Below, one piece after another: positions 1 to 15,115 of a DNA stretch of 64,000 nucleotides. This DNA comes from Paraburkholderia sartisoli (GTDB lineage Bacteria; Pseudomonadota; Gammaproteobacteria; Burkholderiales; Burkholderiaceae): NCBI RefSeq assembly GCF_900107685.1, contig NZ_FNRQ01000008.1:183844-247843 (forward strand). Reading direction: 5' to 3'. Numbering within the stretch: position 1 is the first letter of the stretch; each line of letters opens with the position of its first letter. Position numbers and translations under genes: made by a program. The notes under the pieces were generated by a model, which did no database searches, was not told the origin of the DNA, and was given only the letters and a program-made list of their open reading frames with translations.

Positions 1-266
1 AGCACCGGGTCGAAGCTCGACCGGCCGGTGAGACGCTGCGACAGGGCAAGGAAGGCATCGAGACCGCCGCCTTGAGGGGCATCGGGGGTATCAGCGAATG
101 CGGGAGAAATGGCGGAGAGGCCGTATGGCGCGCCGGGACGGCCCGCCGTCGTGAAAGCGAGCGCGGCCGCGCCGGCGAACGCGCAGAGAACCAGTGCCCG
201 GCGGCGAGCGGACTGCGGCGCCGTCACGTGCCGGGCGGATGTGTCGTTCTCGCGAACATCTGTCAT
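1..266 (-). CDS. Sugar/sorbitol dehydrogenase small subunit, N-terminal part (runs off the left edge)
   Basis: Read on the minus strand from an ATG at 266 with GGAG a few bases upstream; 88 codons are visible and the rest lies outside the window. The N-terminus has a basic SARRRAL stretch followed by a hydrophobic Ala-rich segment ending around AFA, like a Tat or Sec signal. Next comes FLALSQRLTGRSSFDP, which resembles the start of the small subunit of membrane-bound FAD sorbitol/fructose dehydrogenases (FAD-SLDH family). In those complexes the small subunit escorts the FAD subunit to the periplasm. The family call rests on one motif plus the signal, so it is moderate. The gene points away from the DUF1345 gene. 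Confidence 0.6.
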   Translation of the reverse strand, partial: MTDVRENDTSARHVTAPQSARRRALVLCAFAGAAALAFTTAGRPGAPYGLSAISPAFADTPDAPQGGGLDAFLALSQRLTGRSSFDPV

Positions 267-648
267 GGGGGCTCCAGATGATGTTATTGGATCAGCCTGC
301 AGGCCAGCGGCAACGCGATACGCACGTTGCGTACGCCACATACGTGACGTACGTGACATGCGTCACGTTAAGGCCGGCATGCGGGCTGTCTGCCCCAAAC
401 CTGGTCATCGCCGCTCGTGCGGTCTCTTGATGCGAAGGTGATGCCGGTAAAACACGCGCCTGCGGGCCTGACATCAGCCTTTCATCTGCAAAGGTACGGT
501 GGGAAACCTGTGTTCGTTGCGACAGACTATAGCCAAAGTGCGCGCATTCGACAAATGCGGGCCAGACATCCCGGTAGAATCGGCGAGACTGTCCGAACCT
601 GCGCACGCCCGGTCTGGCGAACGACGAGAACGCTTCTTCCACATAATC
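267..648. other. 382-base intergenic region between divergent genes
   Basis: This region separates the minus-strand dehydrogenase subunit from the plus-strand DUF1345 gene, so it must carry both promoters. The only structure I see is a run of imperfect 9-base repeats (listed separately). I found no convincing -35/-10 pair. Short ORFs crossing it lack ribosome binding sites and family signatures. Confidence 0.5.
332..367. repeat. Four imperfect tandem 9-base repeats (TACGTGACG-like)
   Basis: Consecutive 9-mers read TACGCCACA, TACGTGACG, TACGTGACA and TGCGTCACG, with a further related TACGCACG just before them. The units contain overlapping short palindromes such as ACGT and CGTACG. They lie in the shared promoter region of two divergent genes, 65 bases upstream of the dehydrogenase start. 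They could be iterated regulator sites or a simple slipped repeat; the sequence alone does not decide. Confidence 0.6.
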
Positions 649-1305
649 ATGAATCCCTATCCGCAAGTGCTTCGCAACCGGCCGCGCATGGTCATCGCAC
701 TCGTCATCGGCGTGGTGGCCGCGCTGCTGCTGCCAGGCGCCATGCGTCCGATGGTGCGTGTGCTGTTCGGATGGGACGTCACCGTGTGGGCGTATCTCGC
801 GTTTCTGTGGTTCCACATGGCGACCACGCAGCAGGCTCAGGTGCGCGAGTTCGCGGTGCGCGACGACGAGAATGCGGGCGTCGTGCTTTTCCTCGTCTGC
901 CTCGCGACGGTCGCGAGCATCGCTGCCATCGTGCTCGAACTGGCCACGGTCAAGAGCTTCAAGGGCAGCACGGGCGCGCTGCACTCCGCGATCACCGGCG
1001 CGACGCTGATGGGCGCCTGGTTTCTGATCCCGACGATCTTCACGCTGCATTACACGCGCCTCTACTACGGCGACGACCAGAAAGAAACCCCGCTGGCGTT
1101 TCCCGATCACAGTCTCAAGCCCGACTACTGGGACTTCCTGTACTTCTCGTTCACGATCGCCGTCGCCTCGCAGACGGCCGACATCGCGCTGCGTTCGCGC
1201 CCGATGCGGCGCGCGGTGCTTGCGCAGTCGGTGCTGTCGTTCTACTTCAACGTCGCGGTACTCGGGTTGTGCGTGAACATCGCCGCCAGCCTGCTCGGTT
1301 CCTGA
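649..1305 (+). CDS. DUF1345 family integral membrane protein
   Basis: 218 residues from the ATG at 649. An upstream extension to 499 is possible but would add about 50 residues without membrane character, and the protein proper starts MNPYPQVL. Hydrophobic segments lie at about residues 14-32, 40-56, 80-103, 120-140, 165-180 and 190-215, consistent with a polytopic inner-membrane protein. The pattern of ALHSAITGATLMGAWF followed by TLHYTRLYY, then a short soluble loop before SFTIAVASQTAD, is characteristic of DUF1345. No biochemical function is established for the family. It has no obvious link to its neighbours. Confidence 0.8.
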   Translation: MNPYPQVLRNRPRMVIALVIGVVAALLLPGAMRPMVRVLFGWDVTVWAYLAFLWFHMATTQQAQVREFAVRDDENAGVVLFLVCLATVASIAAIVLELATVKSFKGSTGALHSAITGATLMGAWFLIPTIFTLHYTRLYYGDDQKETPLAFPDHSLKPDYWDFLYFSFTIAVASQTADIALRSRPMRRAVLAQSVLSFYFNVAVLGLCVNIAASLLGS

Positions 1306-1696
1306 TTCGCGAAGATTTCCCCGTGGCCGTGTAAAAGCCACGCGTCGACCGACCGATTTACACGCACGCCGCACGCCGCACGCCGCACGCTGCCCTGCCG
1401 CGCGGCAGACGTGCGACTGCCCGAGGCAGGCGGATTGTCCATGCACCCTGTCTGGCACAGCGCTTGCTGTACCCGTTCGGTCGATCCGGCCTGGCGCCGT
1501 TGTGTGTACCTTTGCGGCCCGGCTTCGCGATTCCATGCGGCGGCATGTCGATCTTTGCACTACATTGACCAGTACGCGCACGTGTCCCAGGCATCCGTCG
1601 GGCATCGCGCGGCATCCGGCTCTGGAAGCCCAACGAGCGATGTGATCGCACCGTACGTGCATCCACATCGCGGCAGGACCAAACTGGACACGACTG
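1306..1696. other. 391-base region upstream of the glucan/trehalose operon
   Basis: A hairpin with a 6-base stem (CGTGGC at 1322-1327, GCCACG at 1337-1342) could end DUF1345 transcription but has no T-run. Next are four tandem 7-base CACGCCG units and a 14-base palindrome CTGCCGCGCGGCAG at 1395-1408. The promoter of the glgE operon should lie in the remainder up to 1696. I could not pick a clear -35/-10 pair. Confidence 0.4.
1365..1392. repeat. Four tandem 7-base repeats (CACGCCG)
   Basis: Three exact CACGCCG units and a fourth with one change (CACGCTG) stand head to tail in the glgE upstream region. Such short GC-rich tandem units are prone to copy-number slippage and could alter promoter spacing. 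No function can be assigned from sequence. Confidence 0.7.
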
Positions 1697-4600
1697 ATGG
1701 AACCTCCTCACGCTTACGCGCCGCGGATCTATTTCCTTCATCCCCTCCTCGTCGGACCACTCGGGGCCTGGGCCGCACAGTTTGAACATGCAGCGTCGCT
1801 CGGCTTCGATCATGTGCTGATCGGCGCGCCGTTCCAGCCTGGCCGTGCGAACCACGGCCAGATCGTGGCCGACCACGACCGGCTGCACCCCGCATTCGAC
1901 GCCCATCAGCCCGCCACCGTCGCGCTGCACGCGCTCGCCACCGCGGCGCGCGAGCACGGGCTGACGCTCCTGCTCGACATCGTGCCCGACCGCGTTGCCG
2001 CCGATGGCGCGCTGTTTCGCGATCACGCCGGCTGGTTTCATCCGTTCGAGCCCGAGGAGGCGCGACTCGATCCGCGCCACGGGCTGCGCGAAGACCACGT
2101 GGCATACGCGAATTTCACGAACCCCGAAGCATCGGGCCATCTGCTCGACTGGTGGACGCAGACGCTCTCGGCGCTCGCCGCGGCGGGCGTTGGCGGATTT
2201 CGCTTCGACTCCCCGCAGCATCTGCCTGCCGACGCGTGGCGACGGCTCGGCGAAGGCGTGCGCGCGCGCCATCCGCACGCGCGGTTTCTCGCCGCCACGC
2301 CCGGCCTCATCCGTGACGACATGATGAAACTGGCCGGCGCGGGCTTTGACAGTGTGTTCTCGTCGGTGCGCTGGTGGGATTTCCGCGCCCCGTGGCTCAC
2401 CGAAGAACACACGACGCTCACGCGCGTCGCGCCGCCCATCGCGTTTCCCGAGGCGCCGTACGGCACGCGCCTCGTCGCCGACCTGCCCGACGTGCATGAT
2501 GCAGGCGCCATCGAGCGCGCGTACCGGCGCGCGCTGAACGTGGCGGCGGCCGTCGGCACCGGCTGGCTCGTGCCGATGGGTTTCGAATACGGCATGGCGC
2601 TGCCGATGTCCCACACCCGCGGCAACGGAGCCGATTACGCGGCCGCGCGCCAGTCGGCACGCTTTGACCTGACGAAAGCGGTCACCCACGCGAACGCGCT
2701 CCAGCGCGATCTGAACACGCTCGGCACGTGTGGCGAACTGCGTGCGCTGAGCGGACCCGGCACGCCGGCGACGGTGCTGTTGCGCGGCAACCGCGCCGAT
2801 CTGCGCGACGCGGACGAAGCGGTGCTCATCGTCGTCAATCCCGATCGCGACGTGCCGGTATGGGTCGATCCCGCGCGCTTCCTCGACGGCGTGCCGGGCG
2901 GCTTCACGCGTTTCGCGGCGCTCGACAGCGAATCCCCGGAAACCCCAGTGCACCCGCTGTCGTCCTTCACGCTGGCCCCTGGCGCATGCCGGCTCTTCAG
3001 CGCGCTCGCAGGCAAGCCCGTGGTCCTCGCGCCGCCCGTCGACAAGGCAAACAGCAGGCACAGCGGCCACAAGACAGTGATGGACGCCATCGCCGCGGCG
3101 CGCGTGGCGATCGAAAGCGTGACGCCTTCGATCGATGGCGGACGTTTCCCGGTCAAGCGCATCGTGGGCGAGCGCGTGGAAGTGCGCGCCGCCATCTTCG
3201 CCGAGGGTCACGACAGGATCGCCGCGGCCGTCATCTGGCGCGCCGCCGACGAAACCGTCTGGCACGAGGCGCCGATGTTTCCCGCGCAGCCTGCCGGCAA
3301 CGATCTGTGGTCCGCGCACATTCCGCTCGACCGGATTGGCCGTCATGAATTCACGGTGACCGCATGGCGCGACGACTTCGCATCGCTGACCGAGCACATC
3401 CAGAAAAAGCTGAAGGCCGGCCAGACCGTCGAGCTCGAAATCGACGAAGCGAGCCATCTCTTCGCGCTCATCCTCGCCGAAGTGGAAACCGTTGAAGGCG
3501 CGGTTACCGAACCGCTCACGCACATCGTCCGCGCATTCGCGAAAGCCGACACAGCGGGCCGCCTCGCATTGCTGCTCGCGCCGGCCACCGCGAAAGCCGT
3601 CGCCACCGCGCGCCACCGGCCGTTCCTCACGCGCGACCCGGTGATCTACCGGATCGAGTCGGAACGTGCCGCCGCGCGCTTTGCAAGCTGGTACGAGATC
3701 TTCCCCCGCTCGATGAGCGACGACGTGAACCGCCACGGCACGTTCGCCGACGTCATCACGAAGCTGCCGCGCATGCGCGACATGGGCTTCAACGTGCTGT
3801 ACTTCCCGCCGATCCATCCGATCGGCGTCACGAACCGCAAGGGGCGCAACAACACGCTGAACGCGCTCGAAGGCGACGTCGGCAGTCCGTATGCGATTGG
3901 CGGCAAGGAAGGCGGCCATACGGCCGTGCATCCCGAACTCGGCACGCTCGACGACTTCAAGTCCATGCTGGCCGCCGCGCGCGATCACGGCCTCGAAGTC
4001 GCACTCGACTTCGCGATTCAATGTTCGCCCGATCATCCGTGGCTGAAGGACCATCCGACGTGGTTCGCCTGGCGTCCCGACGGCACGCTGCGTTACGCGG
4101 AAAATCCGCCGAAGAAGTATCAGGACATCGTGAATCCGGACTTCTATGCGCACGACGCGAAGCCCGATCTGTGGATCGCGTTGCGCGACGTGATCCTGTT
4201 CTGGATCGACGCGGGCGTGCATATCTTTCGCGTCGACAACCCGCATACCAAGCCGCTGCCGTTCTGGGAATGGATGATCGCCGACGTGCGCGCGCGTCAC
4301 CCCGACACGATCTTTCTCTCCGAAGCCTTCACGCGGCCGCGCATGATGAACCGCCTCGCGAAGGTCGGCTACTCGCAGTCGTACACGTATTTCACGTGGC
4401 GCGAGTCGAAGCGCGATTTCATCGAGTATCTGACCGAACTCACGCAGAGCAGCGCGCGAGAAGTCTACCGGCCGAATTTCTTCGTCAACACGCCGGACAT
4501 CAATCCGCGCCATCTGCAGTCGCAGGGGCGCGCGGGCTTCGTGATCCGCGCGGCGCTGGCCGCGACGCTCTCGGGGCTGTGGGGCGTCTATAGCGGCTTC

Positions 4601-5136
4601 GAACTGTGCGAGGCCGCCGCGCTGCCGAACAGCGAGGAATATCTCGACTCCGAGAAGTATCAGCTGCGCGCATGGGACTGGAACCGGCCTGGAAACATCG
4701 TCGCCGAAATCACCGCGCTCAACCGCATCCGCCGGGCGAATCCCGCGCTGCACACGCATCTGGGCATCACGTTCCTGCCCGCGCACAACGAGCACATCCT
4801 GTTCTTCGAGAAAGCAACCGCGGCGCGCGACAACGTGATCGTCGTCGCGATCAATCTCGATCCGTTCAACGAACAGGGCGCGGATATCGAGCTTTCGTGG
4901 GCGACGTTCGCGCACTGGCACCTGAACGACCAGGCGGCCATTGAAGTCATCGACCAGATGACGGGCCAGCACTTCGAATGGTACGGAAGATGGCAACACG
5001 TGCGGCTCGATCCCGGCACGCGACCGTTCGCGATCTGGCGCATCGCACCCGCTGACGGATTGCCCCGCGACATCCCTGACAACCACGGCGAGCCCGGCGC
5101 GGACTTCGACGTCGACTCACCGAACGAAGGTTCGAT

Positions 5137-5140
<4 letters not shown>
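1697..5140 (+). CDS. glgE: Alpha-1,4-glucan:maltose-1-phosphate maltosyltransferase GlgE with an N-terminal GH13-like extension
   Basis: 1147 residues, far longer than the roughly 670 usual for GlgE. The C-terminal two thirds are GlgE: FRVDNPHTKP with nucleophile D847, FLSEAFTRPRMM with acid/base E876, and NTPDINP with D934. The 29- and 58-residue spacings match the family. It transfers maltosyl units from maltose-1-phosphate to alpha-glucan in the cytoplasm. Residues 1 to about 430 form an extra alpha-amylase-like domain: GGFRFDSPQHL keeps an Asp at 171, but the equivalent acid region reads FLAATPG, with no Glu, so this domain is probably inactive. No strong ribosome binding site precedes the ATG. 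The stop overlaps the treS start by four bases (ATGA), suggesting coupled translation. Confidence 0.93.
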
Positions 5141-10798
<5,658 letters not shown>

Positions 10799-10894
10799 AC
10801 GCGTTGTGAGAGAACCGGGTACATACACAGATGCGCGCCTGGCTGGAGGGTGTAGTTCCCGATAGCGCACAAATCAGAACAAGGAACGGGAATC

Positions 10895-13096
10895 ATGTCG
10901 CATGCGTTACCCGACCGGCTGTCGCCGGGTTCTTCCTGGCCGCTCGGGGCCAGTTGGGATGGCCTCGGTGTGAACTTCGCCGTGTTCTCCGCGAACGCGC
11001 AGCGCATGCAGTTGTGCCTGTTCGACCCGACCGGCCGCAAGGAGCTGACGCGCTTCGACATGCCCGAATGCACCGACGAGGTCTGGCACGGCTATCTGCC
11101 AGGCGCGCATCCGGGCACCGTCTACGGCTTTCGCGCCGACGGCCCCTATCAGCCGCAGGACGGCCATCGCTTCAATCCGCACAAGCTGCTGCTCGATCCT
11201 TACGCGCGCAAGCTCGTCGGGCAGTTCCGCTGGTCCGACGCGCTCTTCGGCTATCGCGTGCATTCGAACCGGCTCGATCTGTCGATCGACCGCCGCGATT
11301 CGGCGCCGGCGATGCCGAAGTGCGTCGTGGTCGACGAGATGTTCGACCCGTCGCACGACGTGCGCCCGAACGTGCCGTGGGGCGAGACGGTGATGTACGA
11401 AACGCATCTGCGCGGCGTGTCGATGATGCGGCCCGACCTGCGCCGGCACGAACGCGGCACGTTTGCCGCTCTCACTTCGCCCGACTTCATCGACCATCTG
11501 CTCAGGCTCGGCGTGACCGCGGTGGAATTGCTGCCGGTGCATGCGCTTCTGCACGACCGGTTTCTGGTGAGCCGCGGCCTGCACAACTACTGGGGCTACA
11601 ACACCGCGGCGTTCTTCGCGCCGGAGCCGTCGTATCTGTCGACGCACCGCCTCGACGAAATGCGCATCGCCGTGCGCCAGTTGCACGCGGCCGGGATCGA
11701 AGTCATTCTCGACGTGGTCTACAACCACACGTGCGAAGGCAACGAACAGGGGCCGACCGTTTCGTGGCGCGGCCTCGACAACGCGAGCTACTACCGGCTG
11801 ATTCCCGGCGACGAGCGGCATCACATCAACGACACCGGCTGCGGCAACACGCTGAACATCCAGCATCCGCGCGTGCTGCAGATGGTGATGGATTCGCTGC
11901 GCTACTGGTCGACCGCGTTCAACATCGACGGCTTCCGTTTCGATCTCGGCGTGACGCTCGGGCGCGAGTATTCCGGATTCGATCCCGGCTCGGGCTTCTT
12001 CGATGCGATCCGTCAGGACCCCGTGCTCTCGCAGCGCAAGCTCATTTCCGAGCCGTGGGATATCGGCCCGGGCGGCTATCAGCTCGGCAACCATCCGCCC
12101 GGATTCAGCGAATGGAACGACCGCTTCCGCGATACCGTGCGCCGGTTCTGGCGCGGCGACGCCGGACTTCGCCCCGATCTGGCCGCGCGTCTGACAGGAT
12201 CGGCCGACCTCTTCAACCGGCGCGGCAGGAAACCGTGGGCATCGGTGAACTTCGTGGCCTCGCACGACGGCTTCACGCTCGCCGATCTCACCGCCTACGA
12301 GCAGAAACACAACGAGGCGAATACCGAAGACAACAACGACGGCCACAACGAGAACTGCAGCCGGAACTGGGGCGTCGAAGGCCCCACCGACGACCCGGCG
12401 ATCCTCGAAACGCGCGCGCGCGTGGCGCGCTCGATGGTCGCGACGCTCTTCGTGGCGCTTGGCACGCCGCTCTTTCTGGCCGGTGACGAGTTCGGCCGCA
12501 CGCAGGAGGGCAACAACAACGCATACTGTCAGGATAACGAGATTTCCTGGCTCGACTGGGAACGTGCCGCATTGCCGACCGGCGCGCGGATGACAGAATT
12601 CGTCTCACGCGTGACCGCGCTGCGCAAGGCGCATCCGCTCCTGCGCGAAACGCGTTTCCTGTTCGGCGGCCACGAAGTGCTGCCCGGACTTTACGATGTT
12701 GGCTGGTTCGATGAACGCGGCGAGCCCTTGACGATCGAAGCATGGCAGGACCCCGAAGGACGCGCGCTGACCTTGCGTCGCGCCGGACCGGATATCAATG
12801 GTCAAACGGAAGTATTGTTGATGATGTTGAACGCGTCGTCGGAGGCGCTGATGTTTGCGCCGCCTCCGCCTCATCTGGAATGGAATGTGCTGCTCGATAC
12901 GGCCCGTCCCGAAGCGCCGCCGCATCCGCTTGCCACCCCCACGCTCGAAGTCGCGGCGCACGCGCTCGTCGTGGTTGGCGCGCTGCCGGTCGGCGACGCG
13001 GACTGGCAGGCCGGCTGGCGTGCGGGCGCACAGTACGGACCGCGCCTTTTGACCGCGTTGCCGCCCGATCCGGGCGGCGCGCCGGATCACGAATGA
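10895..13096 (+). CDS. glgX: Glycogen debranching enzyme GlgX
   Basis: 733 residues, typical of GlgX/TreX isoamylase-type debranching enzymes. An N-terminal CBM48 (LGASWDGLGVNFAVFSANAQ) is followed by a GH13 domain with NIDGFRFDLGVTLGRE (nucleophile Asp), LISEPWDIGPGGYQLG (acid Glu) and FVASHDGFTLADL (third Asp), all intact. It cuts alpha-1,6 branches, giving linear maltodextrins that TreY and TreZ can use. An AAGGAACGGGAATC stretch gives a usable ribosome binding site before the ATG. It sits between the synthesis genes glgE-treS-glgB and the treZ-malQ-treY genes. Confidence 0.95.
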   Translation: MSHALPDRLSPGSSWPLGASWDGLGVNFAVFSANAQRMQLCLFDPTGRKELTRFDMPECTDEVWHGYLPGAHPGTVYGFRADGPYQPQDGHRFNPHKLLLDPYARKLVGQFRWSDALFGYRVHSNRLDLSIDRRDSAPAMPKCVVVDEMFDPSHDVRPNVPWGETVMYETHLRGVSMMRPDLRRHERGTFAALTSPDFIDHLLRLGVTAVELLPVHALLHDRFLVSRGLHNYWGYNTAAFFAPEPSYLSTHRLDEMRIAVRQLHAAGIEVILDVVYNHTCEGNEQGPTVSWRGLDNASYYRLIPGDERHHINDTGCGNTLNIQHPRVLQMVMDSLRYWSTAFNIDGFRFDLGVTLGREYSGFDPGSGFFDAIRQDPVLSQRKLISEPWDIGPGGYQLGNHPPGFSEWNDRFRDTVRRFWRGDAGLRPDLAARLTGSADLFNRRGRKPWASVNFVASHDGFTLADLTAYEQKHNEANTEDNNDGHNENCSRNWGVEGPTDDPAILETRARVARSMVATLFVALGTPLFLAGDEFGRTQEGNNNAYCQDNEISWLDWERAALPTGARMTEFVSRVTALRKAHPLLRETRFLFGGHEVLPGLYDVGWFDERGEPLTIEAWQDPEGRALTLRRAGPDINGQTEVLLMMLNASSEALMFAPPPPHLEWNVLLDTARPEAPPHPLATPTLEVAAHALVVVGALPVGDADWQAGWRAGAQYGPRLLTALPPDPGGAPDHE

Positions 13097-13186
13097 GCCG
13101 CGCCGCATGCGTCGCGCGCTGTTCCGGCTGTCCCGCTGGCGGGGGCATCCGGAAGCGGCGGCGTCAAAACTGAATGGTGACGAATC

Positions 13187-15115
13187 ATGTCTGAAAGTCC
13201 GATTGATCCGCACAGGCACCATCACGCGCACTGCCTGCCGTTCGGCGCGCAACTGCGCGGCGCGCAGAGCGCCGCGCCGCGCACGCGCTTTCGCTTCTGG
13301 GCGCCTTCGTGCAAAGCGGTGAGCGTCGAGATCGAGGGCGGTGCGCCGACAGCGTCGGTCGCGATGACGCCCACCGGCAACGGCTGGTTCGAGGCGGAAG
13401 TCGCGTGCGGTGCGGGTACGCTCTATCGCTATCGTCTCGACGGCGGGCTGACGGTTCCCGACCCCGCATCGCGCTTCCAGCCTCAGGACGTGTACGGACC
13501 GAGCGAGGTGATCGATCCGCGGGCGTACACGTGGCAGCACACGAACTGGCACGGCCGGCCGTGGGAAGAGACCGTGCTGTACGAACTGCACGTCGGCGCG
13601 CTCGGCGGCTACCGCGGCGTGATGGCGCGTTTGCCCGCTCTCGTCGACCTTGGCGTGACCGCGATCGAACTGATGCCGCTCAACGACTTCCCCGGCGCGC
13701 GCAACTGGGGTTACGACGGCGTGCTGCCCTACGCGCCCGATTCCAGTTACGGCCGCCCGGAAGACCTGAAGGCGCTCATCGATCACGCGCATGGTCTCGG
13801 GCTCCAGGTGTTCCTCGACGTGGTGTACAACCACTTCGGTCCTGACGGCAACTATCTGCATCAATACGCGAAGCCGTTCTTTCGCGAGAACACGCACACG
13901 CCGTGGGGTCCGGCGATCGATTTCGGGCGCATCGAAGTGAACGAGTTCTTCTGCGACAACGCGCGCTACTGGATCGACGAATATCGCTTCGACGGCCTGC
14001 GTCTCGACGCGGTTCACGCGATCGACAACGACGCCTGGCTGCGCGAATTCTCGGATCACGTTCGCTCGCACGTTCAACACGGAAGACACGTCCATCTCGT
14101 GCTGGAAAACGAGCGCAACACGGCCACGCTTCTTGGCACGCATTTCGATGCGCAGTGGAACGACGACGCGCACAACACGCTGCACGTGCTGCTGACAGGC
14201 GAGCACGAAGGCTACTATCAGGCGTACGTCGACCAGCCGGTCCGGCGTCTTGCGCGGATACTCGGCGAAGGCTTCGACTATCAGGGCGAGCCCTCGCCGA
14301 TACACGGGAACCGGCCGCGCGGCGAACCGAGCGGGCATCTGCCGCCCACGTCGTTCGTCATGTTCCTGCAAAACCACGATCAGGTCGGCAATCGCGCGAT
14401 GGGCGAGCGTCTGCGTTCACTGTGCGCGCCCGACGCACTGCGCGCGGCAACCGGGCTGTTGCTGCTGTCGCCACAGATTCCCCTGCTCTTCATGGATGAA
14501 GAAACCGGCTCCGAACAGCCGTTTTTCTTCTTCACCGACTACACCGGCGATCTCGCGGATGCCGTGCGCGAAGGACGCCGCCGCGAATTCGCACGATTCT
14601 CCGGATTCAGCGATGAAACGCGTCGCGCGCGGATTCCCGACCCGAACGACACGCATACGTTTGCATCGTCGTCACCGCCGCCCTTGCCATCCACATCGGC
14701 ATCCGCATCGCACGAAGCGGGTGGCGACGGGCGGCTCGACTGGATGCACTTCTATAAATCGGCGCTGACCGTGCGCGCGAAACTCATCACGCCACGGCTG
14801 CGTCACGCAAAGGCGCGCGGCGCGCGCGTGCTGCGCGCACCGAACGGCGACGATGCGAACGCGCTCGTGGCGAGCTGGAAGCTCGGCGACGGCGAGACGT
14901 TGTCCATCGCGCTCAATCTCTCGGGCGAAGCAGTACCGTTCGCGGACGTCCCCGCGGGCAAGGTGATTCTCGAAACGCCGGCGCGCGTGCGGGACGCGGT
15001 CGCGCAGAACGTCCTGCCGTCGTTTTCTTGCGTCGCGTGGTTGACGGGCGACGTCTGCCATTACGCCGTCGGCCATGACGCACGCAAGGTTGCGGAACCG
15101 GAGCCGCACGCGTGA
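13187..15115 (+). CDS. treZ: Malto-oligosyltrehalose trehalohydrolase
   Basis: 642 residues. An N-terminal carbohydrate-binding-like domain (TRFRFWAPSCKAVSVEIEGG) is followed by GH13: FDGLRLDAVHAID with D274, HLVLENERNTATLL with the acid Glu, and FLQNHDQVGNRAMGERL with the third Asp. It releases trehalose from the maltooligosyl-trehalose made by TreY. A low-complexity Ser/Pro insert lies around residues 490-505. The stop overlaps the GTG start of malQ by four bases (GTGA), so expression is probably coupled. The last step of the TreY-TreZ route therefore sits upstream of its first step here. Confidence 0.95.
   Translation: MSESPIDPHRHHHAHCLPFGAQLRGAQSAAPRTRFRFWAPSCKAVSVEIEGGAPTASVAMTPTGNGWFEAEVACGAGTLYRYRLDGGLTVPDPASRFQPQDVYGPSEVIDPRAYTWQHTNWHGRPWEETVLYELHVGALGGYRGVMARLPALVDLGVTAIELMPLNDFPGARNWGYDGVLPYAPDSSYGRPEDLKALIDHAHGLGLQVFLDVVYNHFGPDGNYLHQYAKPFFRENTHTPWGPAIDFGRIEVNEFFCDNARYWIDEYRFDGLRLDAVHAIDNDAWLREFSDHVRSHVQHGRHVHLVLENERNTATLLGTHFDAQWNDDAHNTLHVLLTGEHEGYYQAYVDQPVRRLARILGEGFDYQGEPSPIHGNRPRGEPSGHLPPTSFVMFLQNHDQVGNRAMGERLRSLCAPDALRAATGLLLLSPQIPLLFMDEETGSEQPFFFFTDYTGDLADAVREGRRREFARFSGFSDETRRARIPDPNDTHTFASSSPPPLPSTSASASHEAGGDGRLDWMHFYKSALTVRAKLITPRLRHAKARGARVLRAPNGDDANALVASWKLGDGETLSIALNLSGEAVPFADVPAGKVILETPARVRDAVAQNVLPSFSCVAWLTGDVCHYAVGHDARKVAEPEPHA

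Noticed and set aside
1358..5086. Minus-strand open frame of over 1200 codons
   Set aside because: It is antisense to glgE. Its composition (Arg/Val/His-rich, no family motif) is typical of shadow frames in high-GC DNA, and it has no ribosome binding site.
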